DNA of 64,000 bases, taken from contig NZ_JAFCLG010000023.1 of assembly GCF_018129685.1 (NCBI RefSeq), positions 1 through 64,000 on the forward strand, in the 5' to 3' direction. Source of the stretch: Bradyrhizobium manausense (lineage in GTDB: Bacteria > Pseudomonadota > Alphaproteobacteria > Rhizobiales > Xanthobacteraceae). The translations under genes and the position numbers were made by a program. Shown here piece after piece: positions 10,085-18,691 of the stretch. Each line of letters starts with the position of its first letter. Within the stretch, counting starts at the first letter, position 1. A model generated the notes under the pieces. It made no database searches and was not told the origin of the DNA. It saw only the letters and a program-made list of their open reading frames with translations.

Positions 10085-10123
10085 CATATGCACATTGACG
10101 CATATGCACCGATACGCATAAAG
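10085..10123 (+). promoter_or_regulatory. padR promoter with repeated CATATGCAC operator
   Basis: CATATGCAC occurs twice (10085-10093 and 10101-10109), 16 bp apart. TTGACG (10095-10100) and ATAAAG (10118-10123), 17 bp apart, resemble -35/-10 boxes, so the repeats flank the -35 box. A related ATACGCATA follows. This suits a site for PadR autoregulation and control of the divergent operon (inference). Confidence 0.6.
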
Positions 10124-10162
10124 TCAAGCCAAATGGTCGGGACGTCTCAAGGAGCTGGTGCC

Positions 10163-10762
10163 ATGGCGCTGGGCGACGCAATCCTCGCATGCCTGACGGA
10201 ACGTCCGATGACGGGCTACGAGCTCGCCAAGACATTCGATTCCTCGATCGGCTTCTTCTGGAAAGCCGACCACCAGCAGATCTACCGCGAACTCTCCAAG
10301 CTGCGCGACCGCGGCTACATCCAGGGCCGCGAGGTCGTGCAATCAGGCAAACCCAATAAACTCATCTATACGCTGACTCCCGAAGGGCGAACAGCGCTGC
10401 GGCACTGGGCCGCGCGGCCGAGTACGCCGCCCTCGATCAAGGACGATCTGCTGGTGCGGCTGCATGCCCTCGACAGCATCGACATCGAGCCGATCCGCAC
10501 CGATTTGATGGACCGCCTGGAGCACCACCGCGACCGGCACGAGAACTATGAGCGAATACTAAAAAAGCGATTCCCGGAAGGGACTGCTTCAGGCGTGCTC
10601 GACCTTGGCAATCTGCTGCTGCTGCGCCTAGGGGCGCGCCACGAGCAGATGGTGGCCGATTTCTGCGAAGAGGCGCTTGAAGCGCTGTCGGCGATGTCAG
10701 GCAAGGATAAGGGGACCGGCACGGTGGTGCCGCTGGACGACGGCAAGCGCGAGAAGGGCTGA
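10163..10762 (+). CDS. PadR-family transcriptional regulator
   Basis: 199 aa from ATG 10163 (AAGGAG upstream); the frame is open to 10088 but that part covers the promoter. The PadR winged helix occupies residues 1-80: MALGDAILACLTERPMTGYE, then FWKADHQQIYRELSKLRDRGYI and a beta wing ending IYTLTPEGRTAL. A C-terminal helical dimerisation domain of the PadR-s2/Vir-type follows (ERILKKRFPEG region). It is divergent from the NTF2-like gene and the acyl-CoA dehydrogenase-thiolase-fadJ operon, which it probably represses. The inducer is unknown; acyl-CoA or phenolic compounds are known for relatives. Confidence 0.92.
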   Translation: MALGDAILACLTERPMTGYELAKTFDSSIGFFWKADHQQIYRELSKLRDRGYIQGREVVQSGKPNKLIYTLTPEGRTALRHWAARPSTPPSIKDDLLVRLHALDSIDIEPIRTDLMDRLEHHRDRHENYERILKKRFPEGTASGVLDLGNLLLLRLGARHEQMVADFCEEALEALSAMSGKDKGTGTVVPLDDGKREKG

Positions 10763-10771
10763 TGCGCCCAG

Positions 10772-11533
10772 CTAGAACTTCGTCACGACCGGCTTGCCAT
10801 CCCAGTTGAACCGGACGTTCACGCCGGCGCGGACGATATCGTCGGTGAGCCGGACATCGCGCGTCACAACCGGCACCCCTCCGAGCAGAGTCCGCGTCTC
10901 GAAATATCGCTTGCTGCCGAAATCGGTATGAACATACTCGAGCTTGAAGCTCACTGCGCCCCAACTGTCAGTCCAGGCTGCCCATTCACCGCCGAGCCCG
11001 GCCGCAAGCCCGGTCCGGGTCCTCGACTCACGCACGGCTCCGAAAGCATCGAAGACAGTGACGTCGGTTCCGGCGAAGGCGATTCCGGCGGTGCCGTAGA
11101 TCAGAAACTGATCGAGCGCATAGCCGACGCGGCCGCGGAACATGTCGATCCATTTCTCCCGCGTGGTGCTCGTTGCCGTGACGTTGAACGGCGGCATGTC
11201 CGGCGCGGAGCCGTGCTTGTTGGTCCATGACGCGTCGTTCTCGAAGCCCAGCACCGTCTTTTCGATCTGGAAATCGCAGCCGAAATCCCCGCCGGCGACG
11301 CCACCGGTGAGATTGAAGGTACCGGAAATTGTGGGACCCACGGCATCACCGGCGCGCGGGACGTCCTCGCTCTTGCCCCAGGAGCCGCCGCCCTGAACGC
11401 CGACATAACAGCTCGTCCAGTTGAAGCCAGCGGGCACTGGGGCTTTCACCGCAGGCTTTGCCGCCGGGGCATCGGCGGCAAAGGCGGGCGATACCAAGCC
11501 GGCCGCGAGCGCGGCCACGAGCAACCATTTCAT
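10772..11533 (-). CDS. Outer-membrane beta-barrel (Omp25/31-like) protein
   Basis: 253 aa from ATG 11533. Signal peptide MKWLLVAALAAGLVSPAFAA is followed by an Ala/Pro/Lys linker, then the N-terminal barrel signature FNWTSCYVGVQGGGSWG, alternating strands such as VGYALDQFLIYGTAGIAFAG, SFKLEYVHTDFGSK and VRAGVNVRFNW. The last residues VTKF give a terminal Phe, the usual BAM recognition signal. It is a member of the Rhizobiales surface-antigen/porin-like barrel family, likely in the outer membrane. It is convergent with padR; the stop codons are only 9 bases apart. Confidence 0.88.
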   Translation of the reverse strand: MKWLLVAALAAGLVSPAFAADAPAAKPAVKAPVPAGFNWTSCYVGVQGGGSWGKSEDVPRAGDAVGPTISGTFNLTGGVAGGDFGCDFQIEKTVLGFENDASWTNKHGSAPDMPPFNVTATSTTREKWIDMFRGRVGYALDQFLIYGTAGIAFAGTDVTVFDAFGAVRESRTRTGLAAGLGGEWAAWTDSWGAVSFKLEYVHTDFGSKRYFETRTLLGGVPVVTRDVRLTDDIVRAGVNVRFNWDGKPVVTKF

Positions 11534-11691
11534 GTCAGCAACAATCTCAGGCTGAGCGCCGGTCGCGGCACTCACTTACCCATGAGACGATCCGGTCAGG
11601 CCCGCGGCGAAATCTTTGTCTGTGCCACGCCGACGGTGCGCTCCTTCTCCCGCAAGCGCAGGGCAATCGCAGGGACATGCCGTACAGCTTC

Positions 11692-11759
11692 CGTCATCCT
11701 TCGAGGCCTCCGCCAAGCGGCGCGATTGCGCCGCTACGCTCCGGCTCCTCAGGATGACG
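11692..11759. repeat. Short palindromic repeat, CGTCATCCT family
   Basis: Arms CGTCATCCT (11692-11700) and AGGATGACG (11751-11759) with an inner GCGGCGC/GCGCCGC pair. It is typical of small Rhizobiales intergenic palindromes. Confidence 0.7.
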
Positions 11760-11863
11760 GATTTTGCATTGCCTATGCGGGGCCAATCCCGGCCATGGCG
11801 AACATCGGCGCAAGGCTCCCCATGTTCCCGCCGCCCAACTTTAAGACACCCGCGACAGGTTCC

Positions 11864-11887
11864 TTAACCCGTTATTTACCGTAACGG
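11864..11887 (+). promoter_or_regulatory. Possible CtrA box and inverted repeat upstream of podJ-like gene
   Basis: TTAA-N7-TTTA (11864-11878) differs by one base from the CtrA consensus TTAA-N7-TTAA. It overlaps a 6-bp inverted repeat CCGTTA/TAACGG (11869-11874 / 11882-11887). It lies about 120 bases before the start of a polarity gene of the type controlled by CtrA in Caulobacter. Confidence 0.4.
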
Positions 11888-12004
11888 ACAAAAGTCGGAA
11901 TTCGAGGCAGACGACCCGCGCCGAATTCGATTGTCTTGCAAACGGAACGCGTGGGGAGACTGGAGGCGCCGGGTGGGGCGCCGGAGTCGGAACCGGACAG
12001 AGTC

Positions 12005-15000
12005 ATGAATTCGCGCGTATCGTGGAGTGTTGACGGCATCGATCCATCCGTCAGGGAGCGGGCCGAAGCTGCTGCGCGCCGTGCCGGAATGTCGCTCAAC
12101 GATTGGCTGAACTCCACGCTCGGCGAGACTGCCCCGCCGAACTTTCGCGGGCCTTACGAGCAGCCGCGTCAGGATCAGCGACCGGATCCGCGCGCTCAGC
12201 GGATGCCGGGGCAAGGCTCGGGCCAAGGCTCGGGCCAGGACTCGGGCCAAGACTCGGGCCAAGGCTTCAGCCAGGAGAGTCGCGAAGTCGCCGACATCCA
12301 TCAGCGGCTCGACGCGATCGCCCAGCAGATCGAACGGATTTCAAAACCCGCCGCACCGCGCCAGGATTCTTCAAGACAAGATTCTTCACGACAAGACCCA
12401 TCACGACAGGACGTCTCGCGCGAGCAGGGCGTCGCACGCCAGCTCAACGATGCGATCTCACGGCTCGATGCCCGCCTGTCGCAGATTTCGCGGCCCCAGC
12501 AGCCTCAAGCGCCGCAATTTCAGGCGCCGCGGCCGGCACCAAGCCCCGTCGAATCGCGCCAGCGCCAGGCCGATGCGGTCGAGCGCGCGGCCGCGCAAGT
12601 ATACCGCAATTCACCGCCCTTGAGCCCCGCATCGTTCGACGTCGCCGTTGCCGAGATCACCGCGCGGCAAAGCGAGCTCGATGGATTTGCGCCGCGGCAG
12701 GTGCCGCCGCGCGCCGCGCCGTCGATCGCGCCTGCCGCTGCTCCCTATGCGCCGCCGATGGCGCCGCCCGCGCCCGCCTATGCGCCGCCGCCAGCTCAGG
12801 CAGGGCCGGATTTCTCGTCGCTCGAGCGCCATCTGCTCAAGATCACGAGCCAGATCGAATCGCTGCAGCGCCCCGACAATACCGCGCAGGCGATCAACAC
12901 CTTTCGCTCCGAGCTCGCCGAGATCCGCCAGGCCATCACCGAGGCGATGCCGCGCCGCGCGATCGAATCGATCGAGAACGAGATCCGCTCGCTGCACCGG
13001 CGCATCGACGAAACCCGCTCCAACGGCACCGACGGCCAGGTTCTCGCCGGCATCGAACGCGCGCTGTCCGACATCAAGCAGGTGCTGCGCACGCTGACCC
13101 CTGCCGAGCAGCTCGCCGGCTATGACGAGGCGATCCGCAACCTCGGCGGCAAGCTCGACATGATCCTGCGCGCCAATGACGATCCCTCGACGGTGCGCCA
13201 GCTCGAAGGCGCGATCTCGGCGCTGCGCGGCATCGTCTCGAACGTTGCGTCCAACGAAGCGCTGGCACGTCTCTCCGAGGACGTGCAGTTGCTGGCGTCC
13301 AAGGTCGATCAGGTCAATCGCGGCTCGGACCGCGGCGACAGCTTTGCCGTGCTGGAGCAGCGCATCGCCGCGCTCACCGCTGCGCTGGAAACGCGCGAGC
13401 GGCCGCAGGCCACCGAGAGCACCGAACATCTGGAAGCCGCGATCCGCGCGCTGTCGGATCGTTTCGACCGCATGCAGGTCGGCAACGATTCGGCGTCGAC
13501 CTTCGCGCATCTGGAGCAGCGGGTCTCCTATCTGCTGGAGCGGATCGAAGCCGCCTCCGACTCGCGCGGCGGCAATTTGAGCCGTGTCGAGGACGGGCTG
13601 CACGACATCCTGCGGCACCTGGAGCGGCAGCAAGCCACCTATTCCGCGCTCGCCGAGAGCCGCAATTCGGCGCCGCCGCCCGATTCCGGAATGGTCGACC
13701 TCGTCAAGCGCGAGCTGTCCGACATCCGCTACAGCCAGGCCGAGACCAACCGCAGCACCCAGGATTCGCTCGAGGCCGTGCACAACACGCTCGGTCATGT
13801 CGTCGATCGCCTCAGCATGATCGAGGGCGACCTGCGCGCCGTGCGCACCGCTCCGCCCGCCCCTGCCCCCGCGCCGCAGCCGATGGCCGCGCCCCTGCCC
13901 GGGCCAACGTCGATGGCAGCTCCGGTCGATCCGGCGCCGATGGCGCGCGAGCAATGGACGCCGCAGCCACCGCAGCCGGGCTACGACCCGAAGCCCGAGC
14001 TGCCCAATCCAGCTGCCGCGCAGCCGCACGCGCACTCCGCCTTCATGGCTGCCCCGCGCGAATTCCACGCCGCCGCCGCCCCCGCAGCGCCGCCGCCGCT
14101 GCCGATGGCACAACCGGTTCCGCCGCGCGCCATCAGCGAGATCCTCGAGCCGCACGCGGCGCCCGCACGCGCCGCGATCGCGCCTGGGCTGCCGCCGGAT
14201 CATCCGCTCGAGCCTGGTACGCGTCCGAACGGTCGCCCCGCCACGCCGTCCGAGCGAATCGCCGCGTCCGAGAGCGCGATCAGCGACATTCCCGCCGCTC
14301 CGAAGGAGCCGGTGTCGTCGTCGAGTTTCATCGCGGCCGCGCGCCGCGCCGCGCAGGCCGCCGCCGCGCAGCCGCCCGAGAAGCCCGCGCGTGGCGCCAA
14401 GGCTGCCATCGCGGCCCGCGTCAAGGAGAAGAAACAGGCCGCAGGCCCGGAAGGCGGATCGACCATCACGTCGAAGATCCGCTCGCTGCTGGTTGGCGCC
14501 AGCGTCGTCGTGATCGTGCTCGGCACCTTCAAGATGGCGATGAACCTGCTTGAAGGCGGCGGCACGCCGCCGGCGCCGCAGGCAATGGAAAACACATCGA
14601 GCCAGCCGGCTCCGCAAGCCCAGCCGCCGGTCGAGATCAAGCCCGCGGCGCCCGAGCAGGTCACGCCGTCGATGACGTCCCCGACACCGATCGGGAAGCA
14701 GTCGTTGAACAACGCCGCGCCGGCGCCGGTGACGAATTCCGGCAGCACGGCTTCGGTCGAAATTCCAGCCGCGCCCGCCGCGGCAGCGCCGCCCCCGGCA
14801 GCGGCGAATAGCGACATCACCGGTGCGCTGACGGGCGCGAGCCGCGCACGACTGAGCGTCGTCCAGATCCCGCCGAGCGAGAAACTGCCTGACGGCATCG
14901 CCGGTCCCGCCCTGCGTGTCGCTGCAATGAAGGGCGATGCGACCGCGGCCTACGAGATCGGCGTGCGTTTTGCCGAAGGCAAGGGCGTCGCGGCGAATTA

Positions 15001-15592
15001 CGACGAAGCCGCCAAATGGTACGACCGCGCGGCGCAGGCCGGCGTGGTGCCCGCGACCTTCCGCCTCGGCACCCTCTACGAAAAGGGCCTCGGCGTGAAG
15101 AAGGACACCGACATCGCCCGTCGCTACTACACGCAGGCCGCCGAGCGCGGCAACGCCAAGGCGATGCACAATCTCGCGGTGCTCGACGCCGACGGCGGCG
15201 GACGCGGCGCCAATTACAAGAGCGCGGCGCAGTGGTTCCGGAAAGCAGCCGATCGCGGCGTCGCCGACAGTCAGTTCAACCTCGGAATCCTCTACGCCCG
15301 CGGCATCGGCGTGGAGCAGAACCTCGCCGAATCCTACAAATGGTTCAGCCTCGCCGCGGCACAGGGCGACGCCGACGCGTCCGGCAAGCGCGACGACGTC
15401 GCAAAACGCCTCGACCCGCAATCGCTCGCCGCCGCCAAGCTCGCGATCCAGACCTTCAGTGCCGAGCCGCAGCCTGACGACGCGGTCAATGTGGCGACGC
15501 CCGCCGGCGGCTGGGACAGCGCGCCGCAGGCAGCCACCAAGCCGGCGCCAAAGCCGGTCGCGACGAAGAAGTCGGCGTCAGCGGCGCATTGA
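12005..15592 (+). CDS. PodJ-like polar localization protein with Sel1 repeats
   Basis: 1195 aa from ATG 12005. Layout: N-terminal signature RERAEAAARRAGMSLNDWLN (about 16-38) shared by Rhizobiales PodJ-like proteins; Gln/Ser/Asp-rich tandem repeats (about 75-90 and 118-140); a long alpha-helical coiled-coil region (about 270-620); a Pro/Ala-rich linker (about 620-800); one TM segment LLVGASVVVIVLGTFKMAMN near 826-846; a Pro/Ala-rich periplasmic stretch; and four Sel1/TPR-like repeats (about 970-1150; for example AAYEIGVRFAEGKGVAANYD). The order cytoplasmic coiled coil, TM, periplasmic Sel1 matches Caulobacter PodJ, which organises the new pole. Probably monocistronic. Confidence 0.85.
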   Translation: MNSRVSWSVDGIDPSVRERAEAAARRAGMSLNDWLNSTLGETAPPNFRGPYEQPRQDQRPDPRAQRMPGQGSGQGSGQDSGQDSGQGFSQESREVADIHQRLDAIAQQIERISKPAAPRQDSSRQDSSRQDPSRQDVSREQGVARQLNDAISRLDARLSQISRPQQPQAPQFQAPRPAPSPVESRQRQADAVERAAAQVYRNSPPLSPASFDVAVAEITARQSELDGFAPRQVPPRAAPSIAPAAAPYAPPMAPPAPAYAPPPAQAGPDFSSLERHLLKITSQIESLQRPDNTAQAINTFRSELAEIRQAITEAMPRRAIESIENEIRSLHRRIDETRSNGTDGQVLAGIERALSDIKQVLRTLTPAEQLAGYDEAIRNLGGKLDMILRANDDPSTVRQLEGAISALRGIVSNVASNEALARLSEDVQLLASKVDQVNRGSDRGDSFAVLEQRIAALTAALETRERPQATESTEHLEAAIRALSDRFDRMQVGNDSASTFAHLEQRVSYLLERIEAASDSRGGNLSRVEDGLHDILRHLERQQATYSALAESRNSAPPPDSGMVDLVKRELSDIRYSQAETNRSTQDSLEAVHNTLGHVVDRLSMIEGDLRAVRTAPPAPAPAPQPMAAPLPGPTSMAAPVDPAPMAREQWTPQPPQPGYDPKPELPNPAAAQPHAHSAFMAAPREFHAAAAPAAPPPLPMAQPVPPRAISEILEPHAAPARAAIAPGLPPDHPLEPGTRPNGRPATPSERIAASESAISDIPAAPKEPVSSSSFIAAARRAAQAAAAQPPEKPARGAKAAIAARVKEKKQAAGPEGGSTITSKIRSLLVGASVVVIVLGTFKMAMNLLEGGGTPPAPQAMENTSSQPAPQAQPPVEIKPAAPEQVTPSMTSPTPIGKQSLNNAAPAPVTNSGSTASVEIPAAPAAAAPPPAAANSDITGALTGASRARLSVVQIPPSEKLPDGIAGPALRVAAMKGDATAAYEIGVRFAEGKGVAANYDEAAKWYDRAAQAGVVPATFRLGTLYEKGLGVKKDTDIARRYYTQAAERGNAKAMHNLAVLDADGGGRGANYKSAAQWFRKAADRGVADSQFNLGILYARGIGVEQNLAESYKWFSLAAAQGDADASGKRDDVAKRLDPQSLAAAKLAIQTFSAEPQPDDAVNVATPAGGWDSAPQAATKPAPKPVATKKSASAAH

Positions 15593-15627
15593 GCGCAGTC
15601 GGTCGACTCCAACAGCGAATTTCTAAA

Positions 15628-15769
15628 GTCGTCCTGGCGAAAGCCAGGACCCATTGCCACCGAATTCGGTTTGGCGGAGGCTGGCAGTTATTCTTCCCAG
15701 GTCGGTCACTGCGAGTTGTCGCTACAACCCCTCCCTGGGGTAATGGGTCCTGGCTTTCGCCAGGACGAC
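15628..15769. repeat. Palindromic repeat, GTCGTCCTGGCGAAAGCCAGG family
   Basis: Arms begin GTCGTCCTGGCGAAAGCC at 15628 and end GGCTTTCGCCAGGACGAC at 15769. Related to the element at 31819-31939. It lies between converging genes. Confidence 0.8.
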
Positions 15770-15839
15770 GATGGAGAGCTACGGCGCCTCGATCATCGTC
15801 CGCACGCCGGCTCCAGCAGCCGCAGCCGTGCGGTGATCG

Positions 15840-16745
15840 TCAGCGTGGCCTTGCCGGACGCGTCACCAGGTAGATGCCGAGCGCCACCGGAACGATCCCC
15901 AACAGGTCGCGCGCTTCGACATGCTCGCCGAGCACGAGGAAGGCGAACAGCATGCCGAGCGGGGGCATCAGGAAATGATAGGCACTGGCCGCGGTCGCGC
16001 CACACACTTTCAGGAGATGAAACCAGAGCCAGTAGGCGAGGATCGAACCGCCAAGCACGAGGAACGCGAAGGCGCCGATCAGGCCCGGCGTGAAGTCGAT
16101 CGCGTGCACGTCGGCGAAGGTCAGCGCGATCGGCGTCAGCACGATGCCGGCCGCAAGATTCTGCACGCCGTTGCCGATCCACAAGCTGCCCTTGGGCGCG
16201 AGCAGCTTGAACAGGATGGTGCCTGATACGATGGAGGCGAGCGACGCCAGCGTGAAGATGATGCCGTGCAGACTGTCGGTGCCGACCGACAAGCGATGCC
16301 AAACGATCAGGGTGACACCGATGATGCCGAGCAGGAGGCCGCTCGCCTTGCGCCAGGTCATGCCCTCGCCGAGCAGCAGCGCCGCGAGCGCGGCGGTGAA
16401 CACCGGATTGGCCGAGACGATCAATCCACCGAGGCCGGCGGAGACCGATTGCAGGCCGGTGTAGCCGAGCCCGAGATAGAGCGCGTTGTTGGCGATGCCG
16501 ATCACGGTGAAGATGAGGACATCACGCCACGACAACGACCAGTCGCCGCGGATCAGCGTGGTGCCGAGGATGAGGATGCCGGCGAGCGAGAAGCGCGCAG
16601 CGAGCAGGATCAAGGGCGGGCAATGGGTGACGCCGATCTTGCCGGCGACGAAGGCATAGCTCCAGAGCAGGCAGAACAGGCCGATCGCGAGCGGCAAGGT
16701 GTTGAAGCGGCTGCGGGGAACCGGAATCGAGGGAGCGAGGGACAT
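15840..16745 (-). CDS. EamA/DMT-family transporter
   Basis: 301 aa with about ten hydrophobic helices in two EamA halves, the standard DMT size. The first half has LPLAIGLFCLLWSYAFVAGK and SAGLGGLIVSANPVFTAALA; the second half repeats the pattern with GSILAYWLWFHLLKVCGATA and FLMPPLGMLFAFLVLGE. It is an inner-membrane carrier, generally an exporter of amino acids or other small metabolites; the substrate is not readable. It is divergent from a LysR regulator 106 bases away, which likely controls it. Confidence 0.92.
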   Translation of the reverse strand: MSLAPSIPVPRSRFNTLPLAIGLFCLLWSYAFVAGKIGVTHCPPLILLAARFSLAGILILGTTLIRGDWSLSWRDVLIFTVIGIANNALYLGLGYTGLQSVSAGLGGLIVSANPVFTAALAALLLGEGMTWRKASGLLLGIIGVTLIVWHRLSVGTDSLHGIIFTLASLASIVSGTILFKLLAPKGSLWIGNGVQNLAAGIVLTPIALTFADVHAIDFTPGLIGAFAFLVLGGSILAYWLWFHLLKVCGATAASAYHFLMPPLGMLFAFLVLGEHVEARDLLGIVPVALGIYLVTRPARPR

Positions 16746-16851
16746 GGCATTCTCGGATGTTTTTCTCTGGCCCCCGATCTAGGGACCGCGCTTGCCATTT
16801 GGAAATTAAATGATTAACTCGCAGCCAGTGGATTTTCGAATGGAGGCGGGG

Positions 16852-17712
16852 ATGCTCGATCTGGAGCTTTTGCGCAGCTTCGTCTCGGTGGTCGAGGCCG
16901 GCGGCTTCACCCGCGCCGGCGAGCGCGTCCACCGCACGCAATCGACCGTCAGTCAGCAGATCAAGCGGCTGGAGGACGATGTCGGCCAGTTGCTGCTGCT
17001 CCGCGACGGCAAGGACGTGCGCCCGACCGAGGCCGGCGAGCGGCTGCTGTCCTATGCGCGGCGGCTGCTGGCGCTCGCGGAAGAGGCGCGCGACGTGCTG
17101 CGCGAGCCCGACGGCGGCGCGGTCCGGCTCGGCATCCCCGAAGATTTTGCGGCGTATCGTCTGGCGAAGCTGCTGGGCGCGTTCACGCGCTCGCATCCGA
17201 ACCTGCGGCTGGACGTGCGCGCCGACCAGAGCAAGAACCTCGCCCGCGATCTCGAACGCGGCGAGCTCGATCTGGCGCTCTACAAGCGCGAAGCCGGCGG
17301 CAAGGGCGCCATCGCCACCTGGCCCGAGGAGGTGCACTGGGTCACCAGCAAGAGCCATCCTGTTGATGTCAACGCACCGTCGGTGCCGCTGATCGGCTTT
17401 CCGCTCGGCTGCCTCTACCGCGCCGGCGCGATCCATGCGCTGGAGAGCGCCGGCCGCGCCTGGCACATGTCCTACATGTCGTCGAGCCTTGCCGGCATCC
17501 AGGCCGCGGTCGCCGCCGGCATGGGCTTAAGCATTCTCTCGGAGATGTCGATTCAGTCAGACCATCGCGTCCTGACGGCGAAAGACGGCTTTGCGCCGAT
17601 CAACAAGACCGAGGTCGCGCTGATGGCCGCGCCGAATGCCAGCTCTGCGACCTTGCGGCTGGCGGATCGGCTGGCCGAGTTCTGCGAGACCGTGCAGGCG
17701 AAGGCGGCGTAG
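16852..17712 (+). CDS. LysR-family transcriptional regulator
   Basis: 286 aa from ATG 16852, chosen because GGAGGCGGG sits just upstream; the frame is open from 16810. The HTH (about 1-60) reads MLDLELLRSFVSVVEAGGFT then QSTVSQQIKRLEDDVGQLLL. The effector domain starts near 88 with VRLGIPEDFAAYRLAKLLGA and contains ERGELDLALYKRE. Tetrameric LysR proteins usually activate a divergent gene, here the EamA transporter. No T-N11-A operator was unambiguous in the 106-bp gap. Confidence 0.93.
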   Translation: MLDLELLRSFVSVVEAGGFTRAGERVHRTQSTVSQQIKRLEDDVGQLLLLRDGKDVRPTEAGERLLSYARRLLALAEEARDVLREPDGGAVRLGIPEDFAAYRLAKLLGAFTRSHPNLRLDVRADQSKNLARDLERGELDLALYKREAGGKGAIATWPEEVHWVTSKSHPVDVNAPSVPLIGFPLGCLYRAGAIHALESAGRAWHMSYMSSSLAGIQAAVAAGMGLSILSEMSIQSDHRVLTAKDGFAPINKTEVALMAAPNASSATLRLADRLAEFCETVQAKAA

Positions 17713-17730
17713 TCGCCAGGAGGTCGGTGC

Positions 17731-17847
17731 GTAGGGTGGATTAGCCGAAGGCGTAATCCACCACTTCTGTCTCCGCGGATACGAACCTTGGTGGATTACG
17801 CCTAGCGGTTTGCGCTTCGCGCAATCCGCGGGGCTAATCCACCCTAC
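17731..17847. repeat. Palindromic repeat, GTAGGGTGGATTAGC family
   Basis: GTAGGGTGGATTAGCC (from 17731) pairs with GGCTAATCCACCCTAC (to 17847); a nested GGCGTAATCCACC / GGTGGATTACGCC pair lies inside. Confidence 0.85.
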
Positions 17848-17878
17848 GAAGCGTGCTGCCGCCGCGACGTCAGCATTC

Positions 17879-17965
17879 GTAGGTTGGGCAAAGGCGCGAA
17901 GCGCCGTGCCCACGATCCTTCAATAATTGGCAGATGGTGGGCACGCTACGCTTTGCCCACCCTAC
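17879..17965. repeat. Palindromic repeat, GTAGGGTGGGCAAAG family
   Basis: Second copy of the element at 6362-6449, here beginning GTAGGTTGGGCAAAGG and ending CTTTGCCCACCCTAC. It follows the preceding repeat directly, so the gap between lysR and pdeM is almost entirely repeat. Confidence 0.85.
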
Positions 17966-17977
17966 GAGAGCCGGCCC

Positions 17978-18649
17978 TTAGTAACACCGTGACGCGGCGA
18001 TCGCATGGACACGGCGGTCGCCGAGCAGGTGCGCGACAAAGCCGTTCTTCGGGAAAATTTTCGCGAACGCGGCATCGCGGATGCTGAGGCCGCCGGCATA
18101 GGCGCCGAAGGCCGGCATCACGGCGCGTAGGCCGTCACTGGCGAAGCAGCGCCGCTCCATCGAACGGCCGCGGGCGGAGACGCGTGCTTTGGGATGGAGA
18201 TGGCCGGCGATTTCGCCCTGCGCGCCTGATGGCTCGTGGCGAAAGGTGATCGGTCCGATCGCGACTTCGACAGCAATGGTGCCGCCGAGATCGCGCGGCA
18301 GCATCGGATCGTGATTGCCCGAGATCCAGATCCAGTCGCGGCCAGTCTGGAGCGCAGCAACGGCGTCGCGATCGTCTGACGAGAGGCGCTCGTGCGCGGA
18401 GCGATCGTGAAAACTGTCGCCGAGCGCGATGACGGTTTTTGGATTATGGCGGGAGATGACAGCAGCGAGCCGGCTCAGCGTCGCGAGCGTATCGTAAGGC
18501 GGCAACAGCACGCCGCGCGTGGCGAAGCTGGAGCCTTTTTCGAGATGCAGATCGGAGACGACCAGCAGGCGCTGCTCGTCCCAATAGAGGGCGCCGGAAA
18601 GATCGGCAGCAAAGGTCACATCGCTGATGCTGACCCTGGAAACGCGCAT
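17978..18649 (-). CDS. pdeM: Ligase-associated DNA damage response endonuclease PdeM
   Basis: 223 aa from ATG 18649; a GTG at 18688 (3 bases after the helicase stop) would add 13 residues and is a real alternative. Calcineurin-like metallophosphoesterase: metal ligands in VVSDLHLEKGSSFA, IALGDSFHD, WISGNHDPM and GHLHPKARVS. PdeM belongs to the four-protein set (Lhr-like helicase, MBL exonuclease, ATP-dependent ligase, phosphoesterase) conserved in proteobacteria and thought to act in DNA damage repair. It directly follows the helicase gene here. The other two partners lie 5-8 kb away on the opposite strand. Confidence 0.9.
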   Translation of the reverse strand: MRVSRVSISDVTFAADLSGALYWDEQRLLVVSDLHLEKGSSFATRGVLLPPYDTLATLSRLAAVISRHNPKTVIALGDSFHDRSAHERLSSDDRDAVAALQTGRDWIWISGNHDPMLPRDLGGTIAVEVAIGPITFRHEPSGAQGEIAGHLHPKARVSARGRSMERRCFASDGLRAVMPAFGAYAGGLSIRDAAFAKIFPKNGFVAHLLGDRRVHAIAASRCY

Positions 18650-18691
18650 ATCTTCATCATCCCCCGAATCCAGCGCGCCTGCCGTCACGTC

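Larger units (their letters stand above)
11534..12004. other. 471-base intergenic region upstream of the PodJ-like gene
   Basis: No credible ORF. It holds a short palindromic repeat (11692-11759) and an AT-richer stretch at 11860-11890 with promoter-like and CtrA-like elements described separately. The rest shows nothing recognisable. Confidence 0.6.

Noticed and set aside
12222..12270. Short tandem repeats as a CRISPR array
   Set aside because: Units are contiguous and coding, with no spacers or cas genes.
12611..15421. 936-aa ORF antisense to the PodJ-like gene
   Set aside because: A G+C-rich shadow frame with no SD and no domain; the sense frame has coiled coil, TM and Sel1 repeats.
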